DNA of 18,085 nt from JAJFUG01 sp964386505 (GCA_964386505.1 CAYLSM010000079.1:1-18085), one strand, 5' to 3'. Numbered from the stretch's first letter, positions 7,248 through 15,240 are shown. Numbers and translations: made by a program. Notes: generated by a model from the letters alone, not told the origin.

Positions 7248-9203
7248 ATGCACCTTCTGCTGATGATTCCATCCTCGCTGCTGCTCTTGCTGCTGCTGCT
7301 GCATTCCTGGCATTACCGCGGGCGGCGCGCCACGCTGATTTTCTTCCTCGCCTGCTTCGCTTTCGGCGTTCTGCGCGGCAACACGATCTACCAGATCATC
7401 ACCAACCTTCTGGGCGGCACCACGCTGCCCTATCTGATGGTCCGCCCGGTGATCAAGGTCTGGCAGGCCTCGCTGCAGGAGTGTATCGGCTGGATATTCG
7501 CCCTCTACCTTAGCTGGTCCACGGTGGAGTGGCTGCTCACCAGCGGCCGGGACGGGGAGAAGGTCCCCTTGTTCCGCCTGGCCGGGCTGTCCGCCCTGAT
7601 GATGGGGGCGGTGGCCTATGCGGTGGAGGCCGCGGCAGCCGCGGTCAAGTGGTGGGTCTGGACCATCCCGGTGCGCAACCCGTTCTACTCGGATGTCCCG
7701 TTTGCCGGTGTGATCGCCTGGATCTCGACCGGGGTGGATTTCCTGGGCGTGTTCCTGATCCTCTACTACGGCGGCTTCAAGAGCCGCTGGCGCTGGCTTC
7801 TGCCGCTGCTGTTCCCGCTGCACATGCTGCTGCACACGAAGGTGAGCAACATCGACGCCACCTGGCTGCCGTTCAATCCGGCCGAACTCTGGCACTGGCT
7901 GATGCTGTGCGCGCTGTTCCTGGGCGTGGCCGTGGGCGGGCCGGCCGTCTCGACCCGGCTGGAGCAGTCTGAGCGGGGCAAGGCCCTGCCCGGGGTGCGC
8001 CAGGCCGTCTTCATCGCCCTGGGCGGGTTCCTGCTGACCCTGCTGGCCGCGCACCTGGGCAAGGTCCGCGATCCCTACCTGCTGATAAGCCTGGTGCCGT
8101 TCATCACCATTGTCCTGTTTATCCGCCCGCTCTGGGCCGCGGCGTTCTGCGCCGCCTCCTGCCTGGCTTACGGCCTTATCGTGGGCGCCTGGAGCATGCT
8201 CCTGGTGCCGCTGCTCGTGCTCGGGGTGTACGGCTCGGGCCTGCCGCCGTTCGGCAACCGTCTGAGCGCGCGCCGACGCTTGCAGGTGGCTGCTGCTGCG
8301 CTGCTGCTGGCCAGTGTTGGCGTTTTCTGGGGCTATGCCGCCCGGGCCGGGCGCTATGCCGATTTCAGCCGGATCGGGGAGGCCCTTCAGAACGAAACAA
8401 CGGAGAGCGGCGTGGAGCGCCTGGTGTCCGAGATGCCCGATCCACCCAAGCCCGAGGACAGTTTCCACCTCAACCTTCTGGGCGCCAGCCTGAACAAGCA
8501 CCAGAACTACACCGCTGCCCGGTCTGTTCTGGAGCGGGGCCTGGTTGCCGACAGCACTTATCCCTACCTCTGGATCAATCTCGGCTGGACCTGCATGCAC
8601 CTGAACCTCTACGACCGGGCGGTCGAGGCCTACGAGCGGGCGATCCAGCTCGACCCGGTGGATATGGAAAGCTACGTGTTCCTGGGGCAGCTGTACGAGG
8701 GGAGGGAACGGGCCAAGGAGGCCGAGGAACTCTACCGCCGCGGCCTTAGCTACCGCCCGGCCGACCTGAGAGTGATCCTGGCCCTGGAAAGCCTGCTCTA
8801 CCGTCAGGGACGGCTGGATGAGGCCACTTCTCTGCTCAAGGGCAGCCTGCACGCCGGCGGTGAGGACATGGGCAAGCTTTACGCCCGCCTGGCTGGGGAC
8901 CTCCTTAAAAAGGGCAGCGGCGACGAGGCCGTGACCTATTACAAGGAAACGATCCGCGAGGGGGTGCACCAGATATCCACCGCGGCCCTGAGCCTGGCAT
9001 ACATCTACTGGAAAGACCGGAACGACCCGGAGAACGCCCTGCGCTATGTCCGTCTGGCCGTGGCGGTCAACCCGGTGACCGAGGCGTTCACGATGAAAGC
9101 CGCGATCCTGGAATCCATGGGGCGCGCCGATGAGGCGCAGGAGGCCTACCATCAGGCTGCCCAGGCCCAGGCCCAGGCGGAGGCCTCACCCAAGGGGAAC
9201 TGA
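7248..9203 (+). CDS. Polytopic membrane protein with C-terminal TPR array, function unknown
   Basis: 651 residues. The N-terminal ~390 residues carry roughly nine to eleven hydrophobic segments, beginning with a Leu-rich first helix encoded by CTG repeats. Distinctive polar or aromatic stretches are LRGNTIYQIIT (near 43), SLQECIGW, VKWWVWTIP and PFYSDVPFAGVIAWI. The last two faintly recall carotenoid-biosynthesis DUF422 (CruF-like) proteins, but not enough to name it. From about residue 404 there are about seven TPR units (for example LWINLGWTCMHLNLYDRAVEAYERAI), ending in an Ala/Gln-rich tail. ATG 7248 follows CAGGGA with about 10 bases of spacing. It lies 41 bases after the MFS/spermidine-synthase-like gene, in the same orientation with no promoter between, so the two are probably co-transcribed and may act as partners. 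I do not recognise the family with confidence. Confidence 0.75.
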   Translation: MHLLLMIPSSLLLLLLLLHSWHYRGRRATLIFFLACFAFGVLRGNTIYQIITNLLGGTTLPYLMVRPVIKVWQASLQECIGWIFALYLSWSTVEWLLTSGRDGEKVPLFRLAGLSALMMGAVAYAVEAAAAAVKWWVWTIPVRNPFYSDVPFAGVIAWISTGVDFLGVFLILYYGGFKSRWRWLLPLLFPLHMLLHTKVSNIDATWLPFNPAELWHWLMLCALFLGVAVGGPAVSTRLEQSERGKALPGVRQAVFIALGGFLLTLLAAHLGKVRDPYLLISLVPFITIVLFIRPLWAAAFCAASCLAYGLIVGAWSMLLVPLLVLGVYGSGLPPFGNRLSARRRLQVAAAALLLASVGVFWGYAARAGRYADFSRIGEALQNETTESGVERLVSEMPDPPKPEDSFHLNLLGASLNKHQNYTAARSVLERGLVADSTYPYLWINLGWTCMHLNLYDRAVEAYERAIQLDPVDMESYVFLGQLYEGRERAKEAEELYRRGLSYRPADLRVILALESLLYRQGRLDEATSLLKGSLHAGGEDMGKLYARLAGDLLKKGSGDEAVTYYKETIREGVHQISTAALSLAYIYWKDRNDPENALRYVRLAVAVNPVTEAFTMKAAILESMGRADEAQEAYHQAAQAQAQAEASPKGN

Positions 9204-9207
9204 TCCG

Positions 9208-9229
9208 GCGGCGTGCTGACCTGCGCCGC
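9208..9229. other. GC hairpin in the gap between convergent genes
   Basis: GCGGCG (9208-9213) can pair with CGCCGC (9224-9229) around a 10-base loop in the 58-base gap between the TPR membrane gene and the convergent kinase. There is no T tract on either strand, so it is not a canonical intrinsic terminator. It may still act at the convergent transcript ends. Confidence 0.25.
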
Positions 9230-9261
9230 AGGGACGGTCATGACCCGCGGCGAGGATATTC

Positions 9262-12200
9262 TTATTGCTGGCCCAGCACCTGCGTGATGGTCCGGATCAG
9301 GTCATCCATGCGGAACGGCTTGTTCACCACGCCGCAGAAACCGAAGCGGTCGTGTTCGCTCAGGATCGGGTCTTGAGAGTACCCGCTGGCCACGACCGCT
9401 TTCACTTTCGGGTCGAGTTTCTTCAGCTCGGCAATTGTCTCCTTGCCCCCCATGCCTCCAGGAATGGTCAGGTCCATTATCACCAGGTCGTAGGGTTTCT
9501 CCTCGCGCATGGCCCGCTCGTATTCCTTCAGCGTGTCTTTCCCGTCCCCGGTCCCGGTGATCTTGTGTCCCAGACGGCCGAGCATGGCCGAGATGACCTG
9601 CCGCACCTGCGGCTCGTCATCCAGCAGCAGTATCCGGGCCGCGCTTTTCCGCTGTTCAGCCCTATCGGCAGGCGGCTCCGCTTTACGTGCCGGGGGCGGC
9701 TCCGACCCCGCCAGCGCCGGCAGGATGACGTGGAACGAGGAGCCCCGTCCGGGTTCTGATTCCACCCGGATACAGCCGCCGTGGCGTTTCACGATCGAAT
9801 AGCAAATCGCCAGACCCAGCCCGACGCCACCGGGACGCGTGGAGAAATAGGGATCGAATATCTTGGGAAGGTTTTCCGGCGGGATGCCCTCACCGGTGTC
9901 AGCGAGCGTAACCTGTATATAGCGGCCATAGGGCAGGGCACATTCGTTGTCTTTCTCCAGGGCGATATTGGCCGCGCCCAGAGTCAGTTTGCCGCCCTCG
10001 GGCATAGCCTGAACGGCGTTCTGCACAAGGTTGACTATCACCTGACGGATCTGGCTTTCATCCAGGCTGGCCGTCAGGAGATCAGGGGCGATCTCGTACA
10101 CTCCCTGGACAGGAGTGCCGCGCAGACTGGTGGCGACCGCCTCGCGCAAGAGTTCGGACGGGTTTAACGGCCGTCGCACCGGGGCGCCGCCGCGGCTGAA
10201 AGTCAGCAACTGGCGGGTAAGGTCCCTGGCCCTCATGCTGGCCTGCTCGGCCGCGGCCAGGACCCGGCCCAGTTCCTCTCCCACGTTCGGCGAGAGACGG
10301 GCCAGGGTGATGTTGCCCAGGATCGTGGTCAGGACGTTGTTGTAATCGTGAGCGATCCCGCCGGCCAGCAGCCCGATCGATTCGAGCTTACCGGCTTTGG
10401 CGCGCTCCTGCTCCAGCTTTTTCAGCTCGGTGACATCGTGGGCGATGACCTGAACGACCGGAATGTCCAGGACCGGTAAGTGGCAGGGCTGAAGGTTGGC
10501 GCGGAAAAAGCGGCGTTCTCCGTTTGCCATCGGAGCTTCTATCTCGACATTCGCTCCCTGGCCGCTGTCAATCACCTGGCGAATTTCCTTCATCCGCGAA
10601 TCCGCAATTTCCGGCGGGAAAAAGTCCCACAGCGTGTACCTTTCTTTTTCCGGGTCATGCTCTCCAAGATATCTCTTAGCCGTGCTGTTGACCAGGTGGA
10701 AAACCCCCTTCCGGTCGATCAGGACCACCACGACACCGGAATTTTCTATTAAAAGACGGTATTTTTCCTCGCTTTCACGCAGCGACTGCTCGGCCAGCTT
10801 ACGTTCCGTGATGTCGGAAAAGACCCCCTGGATTCCGGACGGCTTACCGTTCTCAAGCACCCGGCGGCTGGAGGAATGCACCCAGCGCACCCTTTTGTCA
10901 TGGGTGACAATACGGTACTCGAATGGGCTGTAATCGCCATTCAGCGTGTCATGAAACTTCCGGGTGACGCTTTGCCGGTCCTCGGGGAATATAAAATCCA
11001 GGTATTCCCGTCCGACCATGTCCTCAGGCGAATACCCGGTCAGCGGCTTGACTGTGGGGCTCACGTAGCTGATACGTCCACTCCGGTCCACAGCCACGAA
11101 CACGTCGTTCATGTTCTCCACCAGATGGCGGTATTTTGATTCCGAGCGTTTCAGGGCCTCCAGGGCATGTTTTTTGACCGTGATGTCTTTCATCACCGCC
11201 ACCAGCGCCCGCTTGCCGTCACGCACCTCCATCGGGCTGTAATGCACGCGCAGGATCCTTTCTCCCAGCGAGCTGTGCTGCCGCACCGACTCGAACCCCA
11301 GGCCCTCTCCGGCCAGGGTCCGCTCGGCCAGTGGCTTGATCTGCTGATTGAAAACAGCGGCTCCCAGCACTTCCTCCAAACTGTGCCCCACCACCTGCTC
11401 GCGGCCGCGCCCCACGAACTCCAGATAGCTCCAGTTGGCCAGACGGTAGGTGAAGTTTTCATCCACCACGGTGATCATATCCTCGGCACTTTCCACCGCG
11501 GCCCGGTACACTCCCAGGACATAGTGCTCCTGCATGTGCTGGAGAGCGTTGGAGATGATGTGGCCGGTGGTCTCGAGCAGAGCGACATCCTCCCTGTCCA
11601 GCAGCGATATTTCATGCTTGCAGAAAAACCCGAGCATCCCGGTCAGACGTCCGGCGAACAGCAGCGGCACGATCACGGCTGAACTGACTCCGTTCTCGGT
11701 GAGGAGTTTTTTCATCCCGGCGGCTTTAGGCGGAAGGTCCTCAAGATGAAGGGCGATCAGAGTTTCGAATCTGTTGAGTTGACTCACCGCCCAGGAATCG
11801 GCTGGCAGGCTCCGGTGAAGAGGGAACGCCTCAGGGTTGCAGTACTGGCTGGAATGCCATGAATGCGTCAGCTCCATGCCGGTCAGGTCCGAGCTGAAAC
11901 TGTAGATCAGGCAGCAGTCCAGGTTGAGCAGGAGGCCGATTTTTTCGAGCGAGCGGTTGATCTCCCAGTCGGTCTTTTCTGGCAGGATGTTGATGAACCC
12001 GGTGGCTATCGAGGCCACCAGCGACTCGAACTCGTTGCGCCGTCTGAGCAGGGCCTCGTTGCGCTCCTGCTCGGTGACATCGATCCCGAAGCTGAAAATG
12101 TAGTCGAAAGACCCGTCCTCGGCGAACAGAGCCCGGCTGAACCAGTCCACCAGCCGCTTCCGTCCGTCCCGGGTCAGGACAGTACTGCGGATACAGGTCC

Positions 12201-13341
12201 CGGTCTCGTTGCGGATCGTTTTTTCAAGGGTGGCGACCAGCGCGGCGCGTTCCTCCGGCGGAATGAACCGTTCGGGATAATCGGTCCCGAGAACCTCCTC
12301 CAGTGTATAGCCCATGGCGTCGAGCAAGGACGGGTTCATGTTCAGGACCCGGAGCTGGGAATCCATGGCCACATAAAGGGCCGGAGATGATTTCACCAGC
12401 GAGAAAGTGTACTCCCTCTGGCTGGATGACGGCCGGCTGGCGCTCTTGAGGGCGCCTATTTCGCGGACCAGTCCCTGCGAGCCGATAAACGTGTCCTCGG
12501 CCGGTATCTCGGTCAGGTACAGCCCCTCGGCATCCAGCAGGAAAGCGGTCTGTGACTGCATGTCAGCGGCGGTGTTGCGGTTGAGCAGGCGGATCTCGAA
12601 AGCGCGGGTGCGGCGCTCTCCGGTGCGGCGCTCATCCAGACGGTGGGTGGCTTTCTTGCGGTCCTCCGGATGGACCAGCTCCAGAAAATGATGCCCGATA
12701 AGCTCCTGCGGGTTCCAGCCGTAGCGGTAGACCGCCCGCGAGACAAAAGTGAATCGGCCGTCGGCATCCAGACGGTATACGATGTCCGGCAGGGTCTGGA
12801 TGATCGACATGCAATCCGATTCCGGAATGTGCTCATCTGAGATCGAGGAGCTTCGTGTTATTTCGTGCCCCACGGCCACTACCCCGTCGAGTTGGCCGGA
12901 CTTTCCTGGCAGAGGATGGAAGATGAAGTTCCATTGCCGGCCGTCCGGACCTCTGAAATTCTCCTGGACCGGCAGGCCCTGGGACAGGTTGGAAAGTATC
13001 TGGCAATGCCCGGGCTCATCCGGGTGGCTGCCCGGCCGGAGCAGATTGCAGCAATGCCGGCCCAGGCAGGCCAGATCGAGGCCCAGGTAGGCCTGGGCGA
13101 TCGGGTTGGCTCGCACCAGGCATAGTCTGCGGTCGAAAGTGAGCACGAGATCGCAATATGCCCCTTCTCCGGGCAACACGGCAGCGCCGGCCCGAGCCAC
13201 TACTCCGGCTGCCGAGGCGGTTTTCCCCCGGGAGGAGTGACCCTTCCTGGCATTATTTTCCCGTCCGGTTCCGGACGGTGATTCCCCACCGCCGTTGGGG
13301 GAATTGTCTGTTTTCGACAAGTGGTGATTGTTTTCAAGCAT
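9262..13341 (-). CDS. Soluble hybrid histidine kinase with six PAS domains, GAF domain and receiver
   Basis: 1359 residues with no membrane segment, so a cytoplasmic sensor. Order of domains: low-complexity N-terminus (1-60); PAS at about 62-165, 177-305 and 310-430; GAF about 434-600; PAS about 610-720, 739-847 and 862-970; HisKA with GGIAHDYNN (phospho-His about 998); HATPase_c with NLVQNAVQAM (N box), DTGEGIP (G1), FDPYFS (F box) and GGVGLGLA (G2); receiver from about 1235 with LLLDDEP, phospho-acceptor D1290 in IMDLTIP, and the conserved Lys in NKPF. It should autophosphorylate on His and pass phosphate to its own receiver; the final output partner is not in the window. I chose ATG 13341 because GGGAGG lies nine bases upstream. 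Upstream in-frame starts (GTG 13446, ATG 13425) are possible but add residues that look non-coding. It is convergent with the TPR operon and divergent from the FmdB gene. The stimulus is unknown. Confidence 0.92.
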   Translation of the reverse strand: MLENNHHLSKTDNSPNGGGESPSGTGRENNARKGHSSRGKTASAAGVVARAGAAVLPGEGAYCDLVLTFDRRLCLVRANPIAQAYLGLDLACLGRHCCNLLRPGSHPDEPGHCQILSNLSQGLPVQENFRGPDGRQWNFIFHPLPGKSGQLDGVVAVGHEITRSSSISDEHIPESDCMSIIQTLPDIVYRLDADGRFTFVSRAVYRYGWNPQELIGHHFLELVHPEDRKKATHRLDERRTGERRTRAFEIRLLNRNTAADMQSQTAFLLDAEGLYLTEIPAEDTFIGSQGLVREIGALKSASRPSSSQREYTFSLVKSSPALYVAMDSQLRVLNMNPSLLDAMGYTLEEVLGTDYPERFIPPEERAALVATLEKTIRNETGTCIRSTVLTRDGRKRLVDWFSRALFAEDGSFDYIFSFGIDVTEQERNEALLRRRNEFESLVASIATGFINILPEKTDWEINRSLEKIGLLLNLDCCLIYSFSSDLTGMELTHSWHSSQYCNPEAFPLHRSLPADSWAVSQLNRFETLIALHLEDLPPKAAGMKKLLTENGVSSAVIVPLLFAGRLTGMLGFFCKHEISLLDREDVALLETTGHIISNALQHMQEHYVLGVYRAAVESAEDMITVVDENFTYRLANWSYLEFVGRGREQVVGHSLEEVLGAAVFNQQIKPLAERTLAGEGLGFESVRQHSSLGERILRVHYSPMEVRDGKRALVAVMKDITVKKHALEALKRSESKYRHLVENMNDVFVAVDRSGRISYVSPTVKPLTGYSPEDMVGREYLDFIFPEDRQSVTRKFHDTLNGDYSPFEYRIVTHDKRVRWVHSSSRRVLENGKPSGIQGVFSDITERKLAEQSLRESEEKYRLLIENSGVVVVLIDRKGVFHLVNSTAKRYLGEHDPEKERYTLWDFFPPEIADSRMKEIRQVIDSGQGANVEIEAPMANGERRFFRANLQPCHLPVLDIPVVQVIAHDVTELKKLEQERAKAGKLESIGLLAGGIAHDYNNVLTTILGNITLARLSPNVGEELGRVLAAAEQASMRARDLTRQLLTFSRGGAPVRRPLNPSELLREAVATSLRGTPVQGVYEIAPDLLTASLDESQIRQVIVNLVQNAVQAMPEGGKLTLGAANIALEKDNECALPYGRYIQVTLADTGEGIPPENLPKIFDPYFSTRPGGVGLGLAICYSIVKRHGGCIRVESEPGRGSSFHVILPALAGSEPPPARKAEPPADRAEQRKSAARILLLDDEPQVRQVISAMLGRLGHKITGTGDGKDTLKEYERAMREEKPYDLVIMDLTIPGGMGGKETIAELKKLDPKVKAVVASGYSQDPILSEHDRFGFCGVVNKPFRMDDLIRTITQVLGQQ

Positions 13342-13456
13342 CGAACCGGGCCTCCCTTCCGTGGACCGAACCGGGTAAAACCCCTCGCAAGCCTGATCCA
13401 CGCGCCCCGGATGGCGGCGCATCATTACAGTTGCCTCTATCAACACTCAGATGACC

Positions 13457-13485
13457 CTTATAGAAGCATCAAGCATGCCATTCCA
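13457..13485 (-). promoter_or_regulatory. Weak candidate promoter for the hybrid kinase
   Basis: On the minus strand TATAAG (13462-13457) is preceded by a 17-base spacer and TGGAAT (13485-13480), a poor -35. The implied start near 13450 would lie just before GTG 13446 and about 110 bases before the preferred ATG at 13341. No stronger kinase promoter was found in this intergenic region. Confidence 0.25.
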
Positions 13486-13528
13486 GCGAGCCGGGTAAAG
13501 CGGCGGACTGCGCAGAAGGCCGAAACGG

Positions 13529-13542
13529 TTAACAATTGTTAA
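13529..13542. promoter_or_regulatory. 14-bp perfect palindrome, candidate operator between divergent genes
   Basis: TTAACAATTGTTAA is a perfect palindrome in the region between the kinase and the divergent FmdB gene. A further GGTTAAC at 13565-13571 matches its left half with flank. It is AT-rich in a GC-rich setting and sits upstream of both gene starts, which is where a dimeric regulator would bind. No regulator family is assigned. Confidence 0.4.
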
Positions 13543-13658
13543 GCTTGCGAATCGAAATGCTAATGGTTAACGCGGTGGTGATTGAAGGTGGCGTCTGCCG
13601 GATTTGGGTGTTGTCTGTAACTGCCTGGGATTGAAGGTAATAGTTAGTACTCAATTTT

Positions 13659-13674
13659 GGCCGGTGGTCCGGCC
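13659..13674. other. GC-rich perfect hairpin just upstream of the FmdB-gene promoter
   Basis: GGCCGG (13659-13664), loop TGGT, CCGGCC (13669-13674): a perfect 6-bp all-GC stem six bases before the -35 at 13681. TTTT precedes it but no T tract follows on either strand, so it is not a standard terminator. It may be a protein-binding site. A 10-base direct repeat, GATTGAAGGT, lies nearby at 13580-13589 and 13629-13638. Confidence 0.3.
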
Positions 13675-13680
13675 TGAAGA

Positions 13681-13711
13681 TTGCTTTTGCTATGTATGGC
13701 AGTGATATAAT
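13681..13711 (+). promoter_or_regulatory. Extended -10 sigma70-type promoter for the FmdB-like gene
   Basis: TATAAT (13706-13711) is preceded by TGA (13703-13705), an extended -10 element; TTGCTT (13681-13686) lies 19 bases upstream. The wide spacer makes the TGn motif important. The expected start is near 13718, about 30 bases before the ATG at 13750. Confidence 0.6.
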
Positions 13712-13749
13712 TTGAGCGGAACAATCCAGACTGAAAGGAGTCGGACAGA

Positions 13750-13968
13750 ATGCCTCTCTACGAGTACAGATGCTCAGACTGCGGCAAAGTGCAGGAGTTC
13801 CTGGAAACCCGGTCCGAGGCTCAGCCGCATGCCTGCCCAAGCTGCGGCTCCCAACCCATGGAGCGTATCTTTTCGGCTTTCGGCGTTGAGGTGGGCCGTG
13901 GTGCGTCTTCCGGACCCTCGCCCTGCGCCGGAGGCGGCTGCTCGGGCGGAAGCTGCCCGTTCAGCTGA
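13750..13968 (+). CDS. FmdB-family small zinc ribbon protein
   Basis: 72 residues. It opens MPLYEYRC as FmdB-family proteins do, with two CxxC pairs (C8/C11 and C29/C32) forming a likely single-zinc ribbon. The family was named from the formamidase regulator FmdB, where a role in regulation was proposed; the biochemical role is generally unknown. The tail is Gly/Ser-rich with three further cysteines spaced five apart (C59, C64, C69), ending CPFS. AGGAG lies nine bases before the ATG, and a clear promoter lies about 40 bases upstream. It is followed by a 109-base gap with another promoter, so it is probably monocistronic. Confidence 0.88.
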   Translation: MPLYEYRCSDCGKVQEFLETRSEAQPHACPSCGSQPMERIFSAFGVEVGRGASSGPSPCAGGGCSGGSCPFS

Positions 13969-13997
13969 CCTCTCCCGGCGAGGCCCGGATTATTTTC

Positions 13998-14028
13998 TTG
14001 ACTGCCCCTCTCCCGGACGTGTTAGAAT
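13998..14028 (+). promoter_or_regulatory. Extended -10 promoter for the epimerase-like gene
   Basis: TTGACT (13998-14003), a 19-base spacer and TAGAAT (14023-14028), preceded by TGT in the extended -10 position. The expected start near 14035 leaves a leader of about 43 bases with AGGGAGGAG before the ATG at 14078. It shares the 19-base spacing and TGn motif with the promoter at 13681. Confidence 0.55.
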
Positions 14029-14077
14029 TCATCCGGTCGAATGTTGACAGGATACTTGCCACGAAGGGAGGAGCGGC

Positions 14078-15157
14078 ATGAAACGAGGGCAGGGAGCTTG
14101 GAGCGGGCGCCTGGCGGCGGTGTTCTGCAGCGCTGGGCTGATCGTGCAGTGCGCCTGCGGCGCGGCTGGCGGTGACAGCGAGGGCGGGCGGGTGCGGGCC
14201 TGGGTGGAGAACAACCCCAAACTGGGCCTCGAGGTGGCGGTGCTGCGGGTCGACAGCCCGCGGGTGATCGAGGCGCGGATTGCGCCCGCGGCCGGGGCGA
14301 ACATGTTCAGTCTGAGCTGGGACGGGATCGAGCTGCTCTACCGCCCGGACACCCTGCACAGGTTTGACGGCTCCAGGTACGGCATACCGGTGCTCTATCC
14401 CTCTCCCTGCCGCATCCCAGGCGGGAAATTCAGTTTCAACGGCGAGCAGTTCGATTTCGGCCTCAACCGCGATGACACCCATATCCACGGGCTGGTGCGG
14501 GATGCCGCCTGGGAGTTCGATCCGCCCGTAGTGAAGGACGGGACCGCGGTGCTCAACACCTGGATCGATTTCAAACCCGGCTCGGAGCTCTACCGCAAGT
14601 TCCCGTTCGACCACCGGCTGAGCCTCACCTACAGCCTCGACCCCGCCGGGCTCAAGCTGGCGTTCAGCGTGGACAACCACGACAGCCGCCCGCTGCCGTT
14701 CGGTTTCGGCCTGCATCCCTATTGGAATTACGCCGGCGGGCGGGACGGTATTTTCTTGAGCGCCCCGGTGGCTGGACGTATGGAGCTGGCGGACCTGGTG
14801 CCCACCGGAAAAGTCCTGCCTGTGGAGGGAACCTCCTGGGACATCACTCAGCCGGTGGAGGTCTCCGGACTGCGCATGGATGACGTGTTCACCGGGATGA
14901 AACCCGGCTCCCCGGCAAGGATCGAGTTCAGCCGGGCGGGCCTTGGTCTCACGCTCCAGACCTCGCCCGAGTTCGGTCACCTGATTGTCTACGACCAGCC
15001 GGAGAACCCCTTTTTCTGTGTGGAGAACCTTACCTGCTCCCCCGATGCGCACAACCTGTATGCCCGGGGGTTCGAGGCCGAGAGCGGACTGCTCGTGGTC
15101 CCGCCGGGCGGCAGCCGACAGGGCTGGGTCAGGTACGCGCTGCAGCCTCTCAAATGA
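14078..15157 (+). CDS. Exported aldose 1-epimerase (galactose mutarotase)-like protein
   Basis: 359 residues. A hydrophobic N-terminal segment (about 11-29) looks like a signal peptide or anchor. The cysteines there (VQCACG) do not form a good lipobox, so lipidation is uncertain. The body matches the GalM-like beta-sandwich: HIHG (H137, proton-transfer His), GLHPYW (H213), DDVF (D268/D269) and CVEN (E316, catalytic acid/base position). GalM enzymes interconvert alpha and beta anomers of free sugars; related members of the fold act on other sugars, and the substrate here is unknown. ATG 14078 has GGGAGGAG about 5-8 bases upstream. The gene sits downstream of its own promoter and before a transporter-GrpB fusion gene. 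The fold is confident; export and substrate are inferred. Confidence 0.83.
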   Translation: MKRGQGAWSGRLAAVFCSAGLIVQCACGAAGGDSEGGRVRAWVENNPKLGLEVAVLRVDSPRVIEARIAPAAGANMFSLSWDGIELLYRPDTLHRFDGSRYGIPVLYPSPCRIPGGKFSFNGEQFDFGLNRDDTHIHGLVRDAAWEFDPPVVKDGTAVLNTWIDFKPGSELYRKFPFDHRLSLTYSLDPAGLKLAFSVDNHDSRPLPFGFGLHPYWNYAGGRDGIFLSAPVAGRMELADLVPTGKVLPVEGTSWDITQPVEVSGLRMDDVFTGMKPGSPARIEFSRAGLGLTLQTSPEFGHLIVYDQPENPFFCVENLTCSPDAHNLYARGFEAESGLLVVPPGGSRQGWVRYALQPLK

Positions 15158-15179
15158 TTGTCCTGCGGGGGCTGGGACG

Positions 15180-15199
15180 GAAAAGCTGGAACGCTTTTC
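15180..15199 (+). other. Small perfect hairpin after the epimerase-like gene
   Basis: GAAAAGC (15180-15186), loop TGGAAC, GCTTTTC (15193-15199), starting 23 bases after the stop codon. It lacks a following T run, so termination would be weak. It sits just before a candidate promoter for the next gene. Confidence 0.3.
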
Positions 15200-15211
15200 G
15201 ACGCATTCCTA

Positions 15212-15240
15212 TTTACATTGTCTCATGACGCAGCTATCTT
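15212..15240 (+). promoter_or_regulatory. Candidate promoter placing the transcript start at or next to the ATG
   Basis: TTTACA (15212-15217; five of six -35 bases), a 17-base spacer and TATCTT (15235-15240). The expected start, 6-8 bases after the -10, is 15246-15248, which coincides with the ATG at 15247. There is no Shine-Dalgarno sequence before that ATG, so a leaderless message is plausible. Confidence 0.5.

Noticed and set aside
9172..9190. Short CCAGGC tandem repeat near the end of the TPR gene
   Set aside because: Only three units inside codons for an Ala/Gln tail; too short to call a functional repeat.
14044..14049. Perfect TTGACA before the epimerase-like gene
   Set aside because: There is no -10 at the right distance; 17 bases downstream is the ribosome site. 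The element at 13998-14028 is better.
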